Made by a program: the position numbers and the translations under genes
Shown here: positions 6,155 to 6,240 of the stretch, piece by piece
How the letters are laid out: each line of letters begins with the position of its first letter
How positions within the stretch are numbered: the stretch's first letter is position 1
Origin: DATBFX01 sp036558305
GTDB lineage: Bacteria; Chloroflexota; Chloroflexia; Thermomicrobiales; UBA6265
Reading direction: 5' to 3'
DNA: 6,240 bases
Assembly (NCBI GenBank): GCA_036558305.1
Contig: DATBFX010000412.1
Span: 1-6,240 of the forward strand
Notes under the pieces: model-generated
Databases searched by the model: none
Told to the model about the DNA's origin: nothing
The model's input: the letters and a program-made list of their open reading frames with translations, nothing else

Positions 6155-6165
6155 AGTCTGGCCCT
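6063..6165 (-). ncRNA. Candidate structured leader RNA overlapping the small ORF
   Basis: The minus-strand RNA can form three nested helices. The outer one pairs AGGGCCAGACU (6165-6155) with AGUCUGCCCU (6072-6063), 10 pairs with one bulged C. The middle one pairs GGUGCCAAAC (6140-6131) with GUUUGGUGCC (6098-6089), 10 pairs including tandem G-U pairs. The inner one is GCUCCG-UUCG-CGGAGC (6115-6100). The tandem G-U pairs would be C-A mismatches in plus-strand RNA, which supports a minus-strand transcript. The outer helix includes the end of the small ORF's ribosome site, so it could hide it. Known riboswitch cores (TPP, SAM, cobalamin, glycine, T-box) were not recognised. Confidence 0.4.
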
Positions 6166-6195
6166 TCCTACGGCAGGCCTACCCCGCCGGTCCGT

Positions 6196-6224
6196 AGACT
6201 ACGTGACCGAAGGGCACCTGTCAA
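6196..6224 (-). promoter_or_regulatory. Sigma-70-type promoter for the small ORF and ABC exporter
   Basis: On the minus strand a perfect TTGACA (6224-6219) is followed after 17 nt by TAGTCT (6201-6196), which keeps the three most conserved -10 positions (T, A and final T). The expected start is near 6189. An inverted repeat, CTACGG (6197-6192) and CCGTAG (6173-6168), spans the -10 edge, the start and the beginning of the ribosome site; it could be an operator for a repressor, but this is speculative. Confidence 0.6.
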
Positions 6225-6240
6225 TGGGTTCGCCGCCGTC

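Overview
This is a high-GC bacterial window with frequent GTG and probable TTG starts, short gaps and overlapping genes. The protein types fit a deep-branching GC-rich Gram-positive-type lineage. A Chloroflexota relative (for example of the Thermomicrobia type) is my best guess and an actinobacterium is the main alternative. That placement is inference from protein flavour, not a database result.

Layout: (1) 1-1446, minus strand: a gene for a secreted LppX/LprAFG-family (LprG-like) protein overlaps the start of an MFS (DHA2/P55-like) transporter gene, which runs off the left edge. The pair resembles the mycobacterial lprG-p55 operon for lipid export, but this LprG-like protein has no lipobox cysteine. 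(2) 1447-1687: a divergent control region with a good plus-strand promoter and a weaker extended -10 on the minus strand. (3) 1688-4080, plus strand: a compact three-gene unit made of a membrane-anchored PP2C Ser/Thr phosphatase, a TIM-barrel amidohydrolase and RuvA, without ruvB or ruvC. (4) 4081-4264: a convergent gap holding two strong palindromes, the first of which starts inside the ruvA stop region. (5) 4265-5913, minus strand: an ABC-2 exporter (permease and ATPase) with genes overlapping by one base. (6) 5914-6240: the leader of the exporter.

The most interesting part is the leader. On the minus strand it reads as a TTGACA-N17-TAGTCT promoter, a strong ribosome site, a 40-codon small ORF and then a textbook intrinsic terminator. 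Only after these come the exporter's own ribosome site and GTG start. The exporter therefore appears to be expressed by read-through of a terminator that follows a small ORF. This suggests either attenuation through a leader peptide or structured RNA, or a small secreted or export-linked peptide upstream of its transporter. No known riboswitch class was recognised.
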